From Odiellus spinosus (lineage: Eukaryota; Arthropoda; Arachnida; Opiliones; Phalangiidae): a stretch of 64,000 nt of DNA. The stretch lies in the NCBI GenBank assembly GCA_963920705.1, contig OY987226.1:9116501-9180500 (forward strand). Reading direction: 5' to 3'. A model generated the notes under the pieces. It worked only from the letters and a program-made list of their open reading frames with translations. It ran no database searches and was not told the origin of the DNA. Made by a program: the position numbers and the translations under genes. Each line of letters starts with the position of its first letter. The first letter of the stretch is position 1. Positions 61,551-64,000 of this stretch are shown in pieces.

Positions 61551-61783
61551 TGAACCGAAATCGGGTGAAAACGAATAGAATTGATCACCATCTTTTTCTG
61601 TAAATAGACCACCATTTCTAAATTTGTACCTATTCGTGTTTGTGTCCCAGTTTGGATCCATTTTAAGGATATAAAAAGCCATTGGTTCATGGCCGTCCTC
61701 GCTGGTTTGAGGGTGTTTGTTGATGGTTATATAAAAAAACAAAAAATTTCAAAAATCATTGTTTCTGTAAAATGCACGCTGTA

Positions 61784-61789
61784 AATAAA
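61784..61789 (+). terminator. Poly(A) signal of gene D
   Basis: AATAAA about 235 bases after the stop codon, in GTAAATAAAAGC. Confidence 0.65.
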
Positions 61790-61944
61790 AGCTTTACGCA
61801 TTCTGTTATAATTTGCTTTTTTTTATTTTGTTTTTGTTTCACCGAGTAATAACCTAATTTAGCTTATATTTTATACATTCCTAAGAACTGGGCTTAATAC
61901 GAAAGTTGAATGGACGATTAATACACTTGCACGAATTTTTGCTT

Positions 61945-62293
61945 TTAAAGGGAGAATGCAACCTGGCATCAAGTGATTTTCCATCAATTCCATATCATTA
62001 AAAGAAGCCTTATTCAATAGTAAAATAATTTACAACCAAGTTCAATTTTTGACTTACAGGGATCATTAGAGAGTTTGAAACGCGACCCTTTTAAGCCTAA
62101 TTTTACTGAAGTGAAAAAGCTTCCGAGACTCTCTATGGATCCTAGTTAAGCCTACTTTCTAAGTAAGTTAAATATTGATATCTAATCAAACCTACTAATT
62201 ATGTGTAAATATATTTACTATTAAATTAGGATTATTTTACCTATAAGATATCAATATAAAATCTCTGGTTGTCGGGGTTCATTCTCCCTTTAA
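61945..62293. mobile_element. TTAA/AGGGAGAATG element copy 6 (both ends intact, interior diverged)
   Basis: Left TTAA-AGGGAGAATGCAACC, right GGTTCATTCTCCCT-TTAA. An inner inverted pair GGATCATTAGAGAGT / ACTCTCTATGGATCC is unlike the core of the other copies. Confidence 0.75.
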
Positions 62294-63360
62294 AGATTAA
62301 AGCTGCTATAACTAGAAACTTTAGCATTAATAGTATCTGGAGTCCCTGGAGTACAGGACCAATGACCTTGCGTTAATAAATTTTTAAACCATATATATAA
62401 AATTTCCCGAAATTTATTGTAAACGAAAAATAGTGAAAGCTATTTGAGTCCTAATTAAGTTAAAAACTAACCTAATTCCTATTTAATGTTTATTTTAATT
62501 CATACTAACCTTATCTAAACCATATCGTCGAACATTTGAAAGTTGGGCAAAACCTCTTTTCAACCCGATCAGTTGAAAGTCGACAGTCTGGATCTCTACC
62601 AATAGAAATACAAATTTTAACAATAGCCTAGTGAAATTAGAACTCATGTATTTGAACTTTCTAAAAATGGCAAACAAACGAAAAGGTATTTGAAACAACA
62701 GGTGTAAATATTAAATTTATACAGTTTCCCTGTTTCGAAAGTATATCTCTCACAAATTCGCAACCTTTTGGACGATCAATTTGACAAAAGACGGAAGAGT
62801 GGCCCAGTTTTTTTTTTTTTGGTAAAAACATTTCTTTCCCCGAACGCAGGCAGGACTATCACGCATTGAAGTTTAAGAGAGTGGAATAATTTCCATTTTT
62901 GCAACAATTCTTTATAGCAGGGGTGTCTTTATAGCTAAATTTGGTCTTAAGTTTTTTCGACCTTTCCCTATTTGGTGTTTGATGCTTTTTAAAATCGACG
63001 TTCCACTAACCTAATTCGAGATCGCCGATCTCTCTAAGGTACATAAAATTTTGTTATATTTTATTTTTCTTATTTTTATTTCTTCAATCTTAAAGGCGTC
63101 GTCACCTTATATGTTGATGTTTCCGTTTATTTCAGAAAAAAACACCTTGCTATATATGTAAAGAAAAGTGCCACAGTTAAATTTATTTATTCATTATTCC
63201 ACTGATTTTAATCATAGAACGTTTACTTTTCATCAAAAGTTACTTTTGAAACGGTATTGAATCATGTTGAAATTAATTTTATAATTTAATTTGAAGGCTA
63301 TATCACAATATTAAGCTCGTTTAAATATTATATCTTTTTGCAAAAATTATTTAGTTGCAG
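62294..63360. other. Gene-free AT-rich region
   Basis: No gene or repeat recognised. Confidence 0.45.
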
Positions 63361-63669
63361 CAAGAATTCATTCAGGTTCCATAAGAATATGGGAGGGCCG
63401 CGATTCAATTCCCAAACTTTGTAGCAAAAGTTCGTCTGCTTCGAATCGATTTTTCAAGTAAATCGCTCCTGACATTATATTATTAACCCGCGCCACTAAC
63501 GACCTTGACGTAATATTTTGGGTAATAAAAATGGAGCCGACCGAAAAAAGATCTAAGCATACAAATGTTGCGAAAATTGCAGACGAACTTTTGTTACAAA
63601 GTTTGGGAGGATGGTACCAGAGGCTAAAGCTATGCTGCCATATTCTTATGGAACCTGAATGGATTCTTG
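63361..63669 (+). mobile_element. CAAGAATCC miniature transposon, copy 2
   Basis: 309 bp, flanked by GTTGCAG on both sides (7-bp target duplication). Same inverted ends and inner pairs as 44661-44976, in opposite orientation. Confidence 0.88.
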
Positions 63670-64000
63670 GTTGCAGTGATAGGTTTCCAATAATGACAAG
63701 TTTGCAAAGATTATCAAATATTCTCTGCGCCAACTAATTCAAATTAAGTATTTGTTAAAATACAATTAGCAAACATATTTTTGGGAGTACTGACAAATTG
63801 CAGTGAAATTTTACACCCATTTCAAGAGGTTTTATCTAACAATATGATACTTTTTCTTTACTTTTTCCAAAAAACCCATCTAAATCTAGATTATTGCTCA
63901 ACCATTTCATATTTGAGACAGGGATGGAGAAGGCGTAGTTTTGGGGTTGGTTTAAATATTCAAATGTAATATTGTAAAGAAAATTTTATACATGGGAAAG

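Overview
This window looks like insect nuclear DNA, plausibly a beetle, although the order cannot be fixed from the window alone. Genes are split by GT-AG introns and start behind TATA boxes. Coding exons are much richer in G and C than the AT-rich flanks. The spaces between genes are packed with short non-autonomous DNA transposons. There is no operon, transposase, reverse transcriptase or CRISPR array, and I recognised no tRNA or rRNA gene.

Region 1 (about 1.2-13.4 kb, + strand) is most of a large beta-thymosin-repeat gene, read here as a ciboulot/thymosin-beta homologue; its 5' end lies left of the window. I reconstruct 16 coding exons. Thirteen are internal, all begin and end in phase 1 and all are multiples of three, so any subset can be spliced in frame. 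Eight actin-binding beta-thymosin repeats can be counted, seven in their own exons and one inside a 2,058-base exon that also carries polyproline tracts, acidic stretches and a Pro/Thr repeat. Three alternative terminal exons are visible.

Region 2 (14.4-25.1 kb, - strand) holds three related secreted glycine-rich protein genes in a row (called A, B and C here). Each has a TATA box and an intron very early in the signal-peptide coding sequence. Each protein carries a conserved non-repetitive block, (G)HTK-(A/V)FAN-x-KTF-x-LDTA. A and B are close paralogues; C is more diverged, with Gln/Tyr/Asn-rich ends. They look like structural (cuticle- or matrix-type) proteins expressed together, which is inference.

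Region 3 (25.1-55.5 kb) has no gene I can support. It is AT-rich and contains several miniature transposon families, three minisatellites, a nested fold-back with a telomere-like motif, a run of heat-shock-element-like pentamers and a 226-bp near-perfect palindrome.

Region 4 (55.5-61.8 kb, + strand) is gene D, a secreted Ser/Gly/Tyr-rich, resilin-like low-complexity protein of about 600 residues. A 4.1-kb first intron, which contains a 29-bp minisatellite, separates the start codons from most of the signal peptide.

Region 5 (61.8-64 kb) is intergenic and carries two more miniature transposons. The signals most worth follow-up are the modular thymosin gene, the conserved block in the glycine-rich cluster, two transposon families with 7-bp target duplications, and the large palindrome.
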